From the NCBI GenBank assembly GCA_945874515.1, contig CAMCHA010000182.1:1-5980 (forward strand): a stretch of 5,980 nt of DNA, in the 5' to 3' direction. Of this stretch, positions 1 through 5,845 are shown one piece after another; within the stretch, counting starts at the first letter, position 1; each line of letters begins with the position of its first letter. The DNA is from Asaia bogorensis (lineage in GTDB: Bacteria; Pseudomonadota; Alphaproteobacteria; Acetobacterales; Acetobacteraceae). The position numbers were made by a program, and so were the translations under genes. The notes under the pieces were generated by a model. That model was not told the DNA's origin. It saw only the letters and a list, made by a program, of their open reading frames with translations, and did no database searches.

Positions 1-27
1 GAGCGCGGTTTTGGGCGCCTCAGCCAT
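1..27 (-). CDS. Possible start of a divergent gene (partial)
   Basis: Reading the minus strand from an ATG at 27-25 gives MAEAPKTAL and then leaves the window with the frame open. Nine residues cannot identify a family. The string resembles the N-terminus of some short-chain dehydrogenases, where a KTALVTGA-type stretch begins the Rossmann fold, but that is speculation. A divergent gene would explain why the following stretch up to about 192 lacks convincing coding sequence. No clear Shine-Dalgarno precedes this ATG on the minus strand. It could equally be a chance start codon. Confidence 0.25.
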
Positions 28-192
28 GCGAAAGGCAGCGTCTGGCGGCTTGGTCTGGCATGGCCCCGGCAAGGGCGCCCGCGCGGTGCGGCGCGGGCAA
101 GGGTGATGTCGATTGCATGTTTATTGGGCGCAGTCTCGGCTCAGATGGGGGCCTATGCAAGCCAAATAAGGCAGGCTTAAGCGCGCCGCGCC
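28..192. other. Intergenic/leader stretch without a supported gene
   Basis: Apart from the hairpin at 77-98, nothing here can be supported as a gene. Two plus-strand frames stay open for part of it, but their translations are Arg/Gly/Ala-rich with no recognisable motif. The methyltransferase frame is closed by TAA at 178-180. I found no convincing -35/-10 pair, although a promoter for the downstream operon is expected here. The least GC-rich part is around 110-180. Confidence 0.5.
77..98. repeat. GC-rich inverted repeat (hairpin) in leader region
   Basis: GCCCGCGC at 77-84 is followed by a six-base loop and its exact reverse complement GCGCGGGC at 91-98. This gives a perfect 8-bp, all G/C stem. 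No T-run follows on either strand, so it is not a canonical intrinsic terminator. It lies in the non-coding stretch between the possible divergent gene and the methyltransferase, and could be a leader structure or protein-binding site. Short G/C palindromes are common by chance at this base composition. Confidence 0.4.
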
Positions 193-960
193 TTGTTCCC
201 GCCCCGCCGCGATGCGAAACAACCTCCCGTGGAAGCCGCCGAATATGATCTGATGGATGCGGTGGAGGAGCGCATGTGGTGGTACCGCGCGCTGCACCTT
301 CGTGTCCTTGATGCCCTGCATCGCCGCCCCGGCGCGCCCGGGGCGTTGCTTGATGCTGGCTGCGGTACGGGTGGGCTGCTCCGGCGCCTGGCCGGGAAGG
401 CCACGCGCGGCTTGGTGGGGCTGGATTTCAACCCGGAAGCCGCACGGCGCGCCGGGGCCAAATCCGGTGCCCTCACCACCGGGGGGGATGCCAATCGCCT
501 GCCCTTCGCCGATGCCAGTTTTGGCGCGCTGGTGAGCATGGATGTGCTTTGCCATCGCGCCGTGGAACCGGGCCTGGCTTTGGCCGAATTTCACCGCGTG
601 CTTAAGCCAGGCGGCGCTCTGGTGCTGAACCTGCCGGCCTTTGAATGGTTGCACTCGGCCCATGATATCCGGGTGCATAATGCCCGCCGCTTCACGGCCG
701 CCGAAGGCCGCGCCCTGCTGACGGATGCCGGCTTCACCGCCATTGAAACCCGCTATTGGAATGCGTTGCTGCTGCCGCTCATGATTCTGCAACGCAAGGT
801 GCTGAAATCGGATAGCGAGGCCAAAAGCGATGTCGCCCCCTTCCCGCCATGGTTGGATGCAATGTTTTACGCTGTAACGGAGCTTGAACGGTTCATGGCC
901 CGGATCGGCCTGCGCTACCCCGCGGGCGGTTCGGTCCTGATCACCGCAACGCGGCCCTGA
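193..960 (+). CDS. Class I SAM-dependent methyltransferase
   Basis: Predicted soluble methyltransferase of 255 residues with a Rossmann-like core. Motif I is LDAGCGTG at residues 53-60. The acidic residue ending beta-2 is D78 in GLDFN, and D99 in GDANRLPF corresponds to the adenine-contacting region. The post-core signature VLKPGG is at 137-141, followed by NLPAFEWLHSAHD at 146-158. The N-terminal EYDLM...MWWYRALH and this WLHSAHD segment recall methyltransferases found beside polyprenyl-phosphate glycosyltransferases in envelope-glycan loci. The substrate is not evident. The start is uncertain: TTG at 193 is the first codon after an in-frame stop at 178, GTG at 229 gives a 243-residue form, and ATG at 253 would cut into the conserved N-terminus. 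None has a good Shine-Dalgarno. It is the first gene of a tight operon, 15 bp ahead of the glycosyltransferase, so a sugar or lipid target is a reasonable inference. Confidence 0.88.
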   Translation: MFPPRRDAKQPPVEAAEYDLMDAVEERMWWYRALHLRVLDALHRRPGAPGALLDAGCGTGGLLRRLAGKATRGLVGLDFNPEAARRAGAKSGALTTGGDANRLPFADASFGALVSMDVLCHRAVEPGLALAEFHRVLKPGGALVLNLPAFEWLHSAHDIRVHNARRFTAAEGRALLTDAGFTAIETRYWNALLLPLMILQRKVLKSDSEAKSDVAPFPPWLDAMFYAVTELERFMARIGLRYPAGGSVLITATRP

Positions 961-964
961 AAAC

Positions 965-971
965 GGAGAAG
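965..971 (+). promoter_or_regulatory. Shine-Dalgarno for the glycosyltransferase
   Basis: GGAGAAG lies 4 bases ahead of the ATG at 976, inside the 15-bp gap after the methyltransferase stop. It fixes the glycosyltransferase start. Confidence 0.7.
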
Positions 972-975
972 ATCA

Positions 976-1947
976 ATGCCCCTGATATCGGCCGGCAAGG
1001 AATATCCCGTCGGTCTTTCCATTGTGGTTCCGGTCTATCGCGGTGCGGCCACGGTGGGCGCGCTGGTGGAAGCGCTATCGGCGCTGCGCCCCGAAGGCGG
1101 GATCGAAATTGTGCTGGTGAATGATGGCAGCCCGGATAATTCCGGCGATGTCTGCCGCGCCTTGCAGCAAAACGCGGCTGTGCCGCTGACTTACATTGAA
1201 CATGCGCGCAATTTTGGTGAGCATAATGCGGTGATGACGGGGCTGCGCCATGCGCGCGGCGCTTACATCATCACCATGGATGATGATTTGCAGAACCCGC
1301 CGGAAGAAGTCATCCGGCTTTATGATCATGCGCGGCTTGGCAGTTTTGATGTGGTTTACACACGCTATGCCGTGAAGGAACATGAAGGCTGGCGCAATCT
1401 GGGCAGCGCCTTCGCCAATTGGGTCGCGGATCAATTGATGGACAAGCCAAAGGGACTTTATTTGTCTTCCTTCCGCTGCATGTCGGCCTTGGCGGTTTCC
1501 GAGGTTGTGAAGTATCGCGGCCCCTACCCTTACGTGGATGGCCTGCTGATGCAGGTGACGCAAAGGCTTGATTCGATCGAGGTAAAGCACTTCGCGCGCG
1601 CTGAGGGTCGTTCCAACTACACCATGCGGCGCCTCATCCGGCTTTGGATGAATTTGGCGACGAATTTCTCCGTGCTGCCCTTGCGGCTTGCGATCATCGC
1701 CGGTGCGGGCATGGGCGTGCTGGGGTTGCTGGCCGCGCTTTATGTGGTGATTGAAGGGCTTATGGGGCACACGCCTTCGGGTTGGGCCTCGCTCATGACC
1801 GTCACGCTGCTGATTGCCGGCGTGCAATTCCTGATCCTTGGCGTGCTTGGCGAGTATGTTGGGCGATCCTTCATGTCCGCCAATGGCAAGCCGCAAGGCG
1901 TGGTGCGCGAGGTTCTGCCGGCGCGGGATGAGGGGCGCGCACCATGA
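976..1947 (+). CDS. Family 2 glycosyltransferase, polyprenyl-phosphate type (ArnC/GtrB/DPM-like)
   Basis: A 323-residue membrane-anchored glycosyltransferase expected to move a sugar from a nucleotide donor to undecaprenyl phosphate on the cytoplasmic face. The GT-A domain starts with LSIVVPVYRG (14-23). It carries the donor-site VNDGSPDNS (48-56), ARNFGEHNAVMTG (77-89) and the metal-binding DxD region MDDDLQNPPEE (101-111), which closely resembles the DADLQNPPEE of ArnC. A later acceptor-side motif, AEGRSNYT (209-216), precedes two predicted membrane helices at about 236-260 and 271-295. The second ends in GVLGEYVGR (289-297), a signature of the ArnC/GtrB group. Length matches that family (about 310-330). 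The stop overlaps the next gene's start as ATGA, so the two are probably translationally coupled. The sugar cannot be read from the sequence, so I give no arnC symbol; no other aminoarabinose genes are present. Confidence 0.93.
   Translation: MPLISAGKEYPVGLSIVVPVYRGAATVGALVEALSALRPEGGIEIVLVNDGSPDNSGDVCRALQQNAAVPLTYIEHARNFGEHNAVMTGLRHARGAYIITMDDDLQNPPEEVIRLYDHARLGSFDVVYTRYAVKEHEGWRNLGSAFANWVADQLMDKPKGLYLSSFRCMSALAVSEVVKYRGPYPYVDGLLMQVTQRLDSIEVKHFARAEGRSNYTMRRLIRLWMNLATNFSVLPLRLAIIAGAGMGVLGLLAALYVVIEGLMGHTPSGWASLMTVTLLIAGVQFLILGVLGEYVGRSFMSANGKPQGVVREVLPARDEGRAP
1930..1935 (+). promoter_or_regulatory. Shine-Dalgarno for the SMR-like gene
   Basis: GAGGGG ends 8 bases before the ATG at 1944 and lies inside the last codons of the glycosyltransferase. 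It supports the overlapping start. Confidence 0.5.
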
Positions 1948-2294
1948 CAATCTATTGGCTGGTGCTTGCAGCAGCGATTTCCGCCTCGCTGATCGGGCAG
2001 GTGTTGCTCAAATCCGGCGCGGCCAGTTCTGTGGCCTCCGAGGGCGGGTTTTTCGATCAGCTTTTTCGCCTGCCGACGATGGTGGGGCTGGTGTGTTATG
2101 GCGGCGCGGCGCTGCTCTACATCATTGCTTTGCGCCGCATTCCGATGAGTGTCGCGCTACCTTGCACTGCCGCTTCCTATATCGTGATTGCCATCATTGG
2201 CTGGGCGATATTCGGTGAGAGCTTGGGTGCGCAAAAAATCGCCGCCATTGCGCTGATCGCGGCTGGTGTGGCTCTGCTGGCCACTACCGCGTGA
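1944..2294 (+). CDS. SMR/EamA-like small membrane protein, ArnE/ArnF-like flippase candidate
   Basis: A 116-residue, very hydrophobic protein with four predicted helices at about 3-22, 46-63, 68-90 and 96-114, the size and topology of the small multidrug resistance superfamily. Family features are IGQVLLKSGA (17-26) ending helix 1, IPMSVALP (66-73) opening helix 3, and GES (91-93) followed by an Ala/Ile-rich last helix. By eye, the EmrE position Glu14 aligns with Ser15 here, so the essential drug/proton glutamate is absent. The GQ..LK pattern matches ArnE, which with ArnF flips undecaprenyl-phosphate-aminoarabinose. The overlap with the ArnC-like gene (ATGA, 1944-1947) strongly favours a lipid-linked sugar flippase over a drug pump. 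ArnE and ArnF act as two subunits, but only one such gene is present, so a homodimer or a distant partner is implied. Its stop overlaps the next start as GTGA. Confidence 0.85.
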   Translation: MTIYWLVLAAAISASLIGQVLLKSGAASSVASEGGFFDQLFRLPTMVGLVCYGGAALLYIIALRRIPMSVALPCTAASYIVIAIIGWAIFGESLGAQKIAAIALIAAGVALLATTA

Positions 2295-2692
2295 AGGCAG
2301 CGCTTGGCGCCTTACTGCTACTGGCGGGCTGCGCTGCTGCACCGCCATCCTGCCCCGTGGGTGCAAGCCCGGCCACCATTGCGGAAGCCTATTTCGGGCG
2401 GAATGTGACAACCCGCGCACCCGTGACCGATGCGGAATGGGCGCGCTTCATGGCAGACACCGTGACCCCCGCCTTCCCCGATGGACTGACTGTACTGGAT
2501 GGCGCCGGGCAATGGCGCAATGCGGCGGGCCAGATCAGCCGGGAAGACAGCAAGGTTTTGCTGCTGGTGCTGCCCGGTCAGGATCAGGCGGCGGCTGCCG
2601 CGCGGCTTGCCCCGGTGACAGCGGCCTGGAAGGCGCGCTTTGCGCAGGAATCGGTGCTGACGGTATTTCGCGCGGGCTGTGCGGCTTTCTGA
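2291..2692 (+). CDS. DUF3574 family lipoprotein
   Basis: A 133-residue predicted lipoprotein. A short signal peptide (K2, then a Leu/Ala-rich core) ends in the lipobox LAGC at 11-14. Cys14 would be lipidated, and Ala15 rather than Asp follows it, so outer-membrane sorting is expected if the Asp+2 rule applies. The mature domain has hallmarks I recognise from DUF3574: AYFGRN (33-38), TDAEWARFMADTVTPAFPDG (46-65), LTVLDGAGQW (66-75), SKVLLLVL (87-94) and FAQESVL (117-123). The molecular function of that family is unknown. The GTG start at 2291 overlaps the previous stop (GTGA), so translation probably depends on the SMR-like gene. The same start places the lipobox at the normal distance. No strong Shine-Dalgarno is visible. 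Last gene of the operon; its stop is 4 bp from that of the converging MFS gene. Confidence 0.86.
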   Translation: MKAALGALLLLAGCAAAPPSCPVGASPATIAEAYFGRNVTTRAPVTDAEWARFMADTVTPAFPDGLTVLDGAGQWRNAAGQISREDSKVLLLVLPGQDQAAAAARLAPVTAAWKARFAQESVLTVFRAGCAAF

Positions 2693-2696
2693 TTCT

Positions 2697-3902
2697 TCAC
2701 CGCAGTCGCCGAACCGCAACGCGAAAGGCAAGATTGCCCGCCATGGTCAGGCCGAACAGCACCGCCGCGAGAATAAGCGCATCCTGCGGCTTGCCTGACC
2801 GATCCACCAGCCATCCCGCCAGCGCCGGCGCCGGCGCGGTGATGGCGTAATACGTCGTCGAAAACACCCCCATGCCAAAGGCACGCCGCGCGGGCGACAT
2901 GGCCTGGCCGGTCAAAGCCATGATCACCCCCGCCGGCCCCATACCAATCAGCCCAAACAGCACACAGGCCAGAATGGCGAAGGGCGCATAGGGCAGCGCC
3001 ACAAGGCAGGCCACCGCAACCGTGCTGCACAGATAAAGCACCGCATCCGGCCTGCCGGTACGATCCGCGATAATCCCGCTCAAGGGAATGGAAATCATCA
3101 TCAGCGCGCTCGCGGCACTCACCATCGGAATGGCTTGATGCGCCGCAAAGCCGCTGTCTTGCAGCGCCTGGGGCGCGAAGCTCAAAAACACCAGATAGCC
3201 CGCATTGAAAAACGCCCAGACGCTGGAAGCGAGCAGCGTGAGCCACAATTCCCGCCGCGGCAGACCCATCGGCGCAGCGGCGCCGCGCGGGGCGGCAATG
3301 CCAGGCGGGGCGCGATAACCAAGCCAAAGTGCCAGCGCCGCCGTGATGCAATAGGCGCTGGCAATCGCGAAAGGCAGACGCCAATGGAATTGCGTCATCA
3401 ACCAATCATGCGCCACCTGGCCAATGGCAATGCCGAGGGGCCAGCTGACAACCAGGATGCTCATGGCGGTCGCCAATTCCTTGCCCGCGAACCAATCCTG
3501 CACCATTTTGGCGAAGTAGATCGTGCCAATCACAAAGCCGATACCGCACAGAATGCGCGCCAGCGCCAACATCCCGAACCCAGCCGCCACCGCCGCCGTC
3601 GCACCGCCAAGCCCCATCACCAAAAGCCCGAGCACGAGCAAGCCCTTGTCGCTCATGTAGCGCGCCGCATAGCCGCTTGGGATCGAAAGAAACACGCCCG
3701 GCAGCATGAACAGCCCGATCAGCGTGCCGATTTCCGTGAGGCTGAGGCCGATCTCCGCCGTGATGCCCGGCGCCGCAGAGCCCATGGTCTGGAACTGAAA
3801 CCCAAGGCTGGTGCGGCAAAAAAACAGCAGCGCGAGGATGGCCCAACGCCGGCGGCCCTCATCGCTCAGACTGCCTTGCCCTGAACCCTGAAGCGGCGCC
3901 AT
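2697..3902 (-). CDS. Major facilitator superfamily permease
   Basis: An inner-membrane transporter of 401 residues from the preferred start, with about twelve hydrophobic segments in two halves joined by a Pro/Ala-rich cytoplasmic loop around 197-218. The loop 2-3 motif A region reads GYAARYMSDKG (77-87), and its second-half counterpart is GIIADRTGRPD (276-286). Overall character, including the WFAGKELATAMSI segment (137-149), recalls the CynX/NarK-like anion and organic-acid permeases, but the substrate cannot be assigned. Start: a longer frame to TTG at 3959 exists (420 aa). The ATG at 3902-3900 is preferred because AAGAAGGG lies 7 bases ahead of it and because the TTG sits inside a consensus -35 box. 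A further ATG at 3932-3930 has no ribosome site. The gene is divergent from mtnA and converges on the glycolipid operon. It looks intact. Confidence 0.9.
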   Translation of the reverse strand: MAPLQGSGQGSLSDEGRRRWAILALLFFCRTSLGFQFQTMGSAAPGITAEIGLSLTEIGTLIGLFMLPGVFLSIPSGYAARYMSDKGLLVLGLLVMGLGGATAAVAAGFGMLALARILCGIGFVIGTIYFAKMVQDWFAGKELATAMSILVVSWPLGIAIGQVAHDWLMTQFHWRLPFAIASAYCITAALALWLGYRAPPGIAAPRGAAAPMGLPRRELWLTLLASSVWAFFNAGYLVFLSFAPQALQDSGFAAHQAIPMVSAASALMMISIPLSGIIADRTGRPDAVLYLCSTVAVACLVALPYAPFAILACVLFGLIGMGPAGVIMALTGQAMSPARRAFGMGVFSTTYYAITAPAPALAGWLVDRSGKPQDALILAAVLFGLTMAGNLAFRVAVRRLR

Positions 3903-3909
3903 GGCCAAG

Positions 3910-3917
3910 CCCTTCTT
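3910..3917 (-). promoter_or_regulatory. Shine-Dalgarno for the MFS permease
   Basis: On the minus strand AAGAAGGG is followed by 7 bases and then ATG at 3902. Neither upstream alternative start has a comparable site, so this decides the start. Confidence 0.6.
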
Positions 3918-3930
3918 GTTGCAGGTGCGC

Positions 3931-3959
3931 ATTGAGCAAGGCGGGGCAGGACCTGTCAA
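3931..3959 (-). promoter_or_regulatory. Candidate sigma-70 promoter for the MFS permease
   Basis: The minus strand carries a perfect -35 hexamer TTGACA at 3959-3954, a 17-base spacer, and CTCAAT at 3936-3931 as a weak -10 (3 of 6 matches to TATAAT). Transcription would begin near 3925, leaving a leader of about 20 bases with the Shine-Dalgarno at 3917-3910 and the ATG at 3902. The spacing is internally consistent, but the -10 is poor and a single hexamer can occur by chance. Confidence 0.5.
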
Positions 3960-4003
3960 TCACTTGCGCGAAACGGGTTGTTCCGTCGCGGCGAAAACCG
4001 ATC

Positions 4004-4009
4004 TATTAG
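4004..4009 (+). promoter_or_regulatory. Candidate -10 element for mtnA
   Basis: TATTAG lies in a local AT-rich patch (3993-4008) just upstream of mtnA. The best -35 I see is TTGTTC at 3978-3983, with a long 20-base spacer. A start point 7-8 bases after this element falls on the mtnA ATG at 4017, which has no Shine-Dalgarno, so a leaderless transcript is possible. Weak evidence. Confidence 0.3.
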
Positions 4010-4016
4010 CCACGCC

Positions 4017-5111
4017 ATGAAGATCAACGGCATCCCCTATCGCAGCATCCGCCTTGATGAGGCCGATGGCTGGTCCATCCGCATCCTCGATCAGACCAAG
4101 CTGCCCTGGCAGGTGGAATGGCTGCGGCTGATAGATGAAGACCAGGTCGCGCATGCCATCCGTTCCATGCAGGTGCGCGGCGCGCCGCTGATTGGTGCGG
4201 TTGCGGCCTATGGCCTGGCGCTGGCGATGCGGCGTAATCCCAAAGCGCTCGAACCCGTGGCCGCGATGCTTGGCGAAACCCGCCCCACCGCGATCAATCT
4301 GCGCTGGGCGCTTGAGAAAATGCTGGGCGTGCTGCGCCCACTGCCTGCCGCTGCGCGCGAAGCCGCCGCCTATGCCGAAGCCGCCGCGATTTGCGATGAT
4401 GATGCCGCAACCTGTGAGGCCATTGGCCGCCACGGCCTGCCGCTGTTGCAGGATATCGCCGCGCGCAAGCCAGGCAAGCGCGTGAATATCCTGACCCATT
4501 GCAATGCCGGCTGGATCGCGACGGTGGATTGGGGCACCGCACTCGCGCCGATTTACATGGCGCATGATGCTGGGATCCCTGTGCATGTCTGGGTGGATGA
4601 AACCCGCCCGCGCAATCAAGGGGCGGCGCTCACTGCCTGGGAATTGGGCGCGCATGGCGTGCCGCATACGGTGATTGCGGATAATGCCGGCGGGCATTTG
4701 ATGCAGCATGGCGAAGTAGATATCGTGATTGTGGGCACGGATCGCGTGACGCGCCGCGGCGATGTCGCGAATAAGATCGGCACCTATCTGAAGGCGCTCG
4801 CCGCGCAGGATAATGGCGTGCCGTTTTGGGTGGCTTTGCCGCATTCCACGCTGGATATGCAGGTCGCCGATGGCGTGCGGGAAATCCCAATTGAAGAACG
4901 CGCGCCTGAGGAAGTAACCGACATCACTGGCCAGGATTCTGAAGGCCGCATCACGCGCATTCGCGTGGCGGCCGCCGGCAGCCCCGCCGCCAATCCGGCC
5001 TTTGATGTCACGCCCGCGCGGCTGGTCACGGGGCTGATTACCGAACGCGGAAGGGTTGCGGCGACAGAAGCCGCACTCGCCGCGCTCTATCCGGAAAAAG
5101 TCGCAAGTTAG
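4017..5111 (+). CDS. mtnA: S-methyl-5-thioribose-1-phosphate isomerase
   Basis: Isomerises 5-methylthioribose-1-phosphate to 5-methylthioribulose-1-phosphate in methionine salvage, in the cytoplasm. The 364-residue product matches the usual length of about 350-370. The N-terminus INGIPYRSIRLDEADGW (residues 3-19) and ILDQTKLP are typical, as is RGAP (54-57) in the phosphate-binding region. Catalytic Cys162 lies in THCNAGW and Asp242 in GTDRV. Their 80-residue separation equals that of Cys160 and Asp240 in the Bacillus subtilis enzyme. A DNKIGTY-like VANKIGTY follows, as expected, and the N-terminal domain distinguishes it from eIF2B-type relatives. The frame extends back to TTG at 3978, but the ATG at 4017 gives the family N-terminus. 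No Shine-Dalgarno precedes it. No other salvage gene (mtnP, mtnK, mtnB) is in the window, so those steps or an alternative MTA shunt must be encoded elsewhere. The SRAP gene follows after 5 bp. Confidence 0.96.
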   Translation: MKINGIPYRSIRLDEADGWSIRILDQTKLPWQVEWLRLIDEDQVAHAIRSMQVRGAPLIGAVAAYGLALAMRRNPKALEPVAAMLGETRPTAINLRWALEKMLGVLRPLPAAAREAAAYAEAAAICDDDAATCEAIGRHGLPLLQDIAARKPGKRVNILTHCNAGWIATVDWGTALAPIYMAHDAGIPVHVWVDETRPRNQGAALTAWELGAHGVPHTVIADNAGGHLMQHGEVDIVIVGTDRVTRRGDVANKIGTYLKALAAQDNGVPFWVALPHSTLDMQVADGVREIPIEERAPEEVTDITGQDSEGRITRIRVAAAGSPAANPAFDVTPARLVTGLITERGRVAATEAALAALYPEKVAS

Positions 5112-5116
5112 CCGCC

Positions 5117-5845
5117 ATGTGCGGGCGCTATTTCCAGCACCGCTCCAGCGGGGAAATTGCCCGCTATGCGCGGGCGGTGAATGCGCCACCGAATCTGGTG
5201 CCTTCCTTCAACCGGGCACCAACGCAAGATGGCTTGGTGCTGCGCCGTCACCCAGAGTCCGGCGCGCGGCATGTGGATGCCTTGCGCTGGGGCCTTATTC
5301 CACGCTGGGCGGATGACCCTTCCATTGGCAGCCGCATGATGAATGCGCGGTCTGAATCCGTCGCCGAAAAACCATCCTTCCGCGACGCCTTTGTGAAGCG
5401 CCGTGCCATTGCCTTTGCCGATGGCTTCTATGAATGGCAGCGCCTGGGCGAAGGGCCGAAAGCACCCAAGCAAGCCTTCGCGGTTGCCATGGCCGATGGC
5501 GCGCCCATGCCGCTCGCGGCACTTTGGGAAGGCTGGCGCGGCAAGGATGGCGAAATCATCCGCAGCTACACCATCATCACCACCAATGCCGCGCCGGAAT
5601 TGTCGCCGCTGCATGACCGCATGCCGGTGATCCTGCCGCCTGAGGATTGGGATGAATGGTTGGGTGAAACACCCGCCGAACCCGCGCGGCTTCAGGCACT
5701 GCTGCGGCCCTTCCCGCGCAAGGGGCTGGCGGTTTGGCCGGTATCCTCACGCGTCAATAAAGTCGCGGAAGATGATGCGGCGCTATTGGAACGCGATCCC
5801 CTGGCCCAGCCGCCGCCCGGGTTGGATGATCCACCACCCTGGTAA
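5117..5845 (+). CDS. SRAP-domain abasic-site DNA-protein crosslinking protein (YedK/HMCES family)
   Basis: This family recognises abasic sites in single-stranded DNA and shields them through a thiazolidine crosslink to Cys2 after Met1 is removed. The 242-residue product begins MCGRY, giving Cys2 at exactly the required place, which fixes the start at 5117. The other active-site residues are N76 in MNARSE, E106 in GFYEW and H166 in LHDRMPVIL. These correspond to Asn75, Glu105 and His160 of Escherichia coli YedK. LRWGLIPRWA (56-65) and VSSRVNKV (209-216) are further signatures. The core ends near residue 224, and a Pro-rich tail ending in DDPPPW follows. The gene starts 5 bp after the mtnA stop with no clear Shine-Dalgarno, so co-transcription is likely. 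An interrupted Bug-type gene follows immediately after the stop, so the last few tail residues could have been altered by a rearrangement; the catalytic domain is complete. Confidence 0.95.
   Translation: MCGRYFQHRSSGEIARYARAVNAPPNLVPSFNRAPTQDGLVLRRHPESGARHVDALRWGLIPRWADDPSIGSRMMNARSESVAEKPSFRDAFVKRRAIAFADGFYEWQRLGEGPKAPKQAFAVAMADGAPMPLAALWEGWRGKDGEIIRSYTIITTNAAPELSPLHDRMPVILPPEDWDEWLGETPAEPARLQALLRPFPRKGLAVWPVSSRVNKVAEDDAALLERDPLAQPPPGLDDPPPW

Noticed and set aside
1..180. Open plus-strand frame from the window edge to TAA at 178
   Set aside because: The translation is Arg/Gly/Ala-rich with no motif or coherent fold signal. An open run of this length is unremarkable at this G+C content.
121..792. 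223-codon minus-strand frame opposite the methyltransferase
   Set aside because: Low-complexity Gly/Gln/Arg/His composition and no motif. It overlaps the methyltransferase with its clear SAM-binding motif.
1075..1950. 291-codon minus-strand frame opposite the glycosyltransferase
   Set aside because: No recognisable domain, and the plus-strand gene carries all GT2 motifs, a Shine-Dalgarno and a coupled downstream start.
1944..2294. Multidrug efflux pump annotation for the SMR-like gene
   Set aside because: The EmrE catalytic glutamate is absent and the gene is coupled to an ArnC-like glycosyltransferase.
2822..2837. 16-bp perfect palindrome GCGCCGGCGCCGGCGC
   Set aside because: It lies within MFS codons for an Ala/Pro repeat, so codon choice in GC-rich DNA explains it. 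No T-tract or regulatory context.
3135..3884. 249-codon plus-strand frame inside the MFS gene
   Set aside because: Highly charged Arg/Gln/His-rich translation, typical of the complement of membrane-helix codons. The MFS reading shows regular helices and both loop motifs.
3960..5189. 409-codon open frame on the minus strand opposite mtnA
   Set aside because: Its translation is rich in His, Arg, Gly and Ile with no hydrophobic pattern or known motif. mtnA on the other strand has full catalytic motifs. Long antisense frames are expected at this G+C content.
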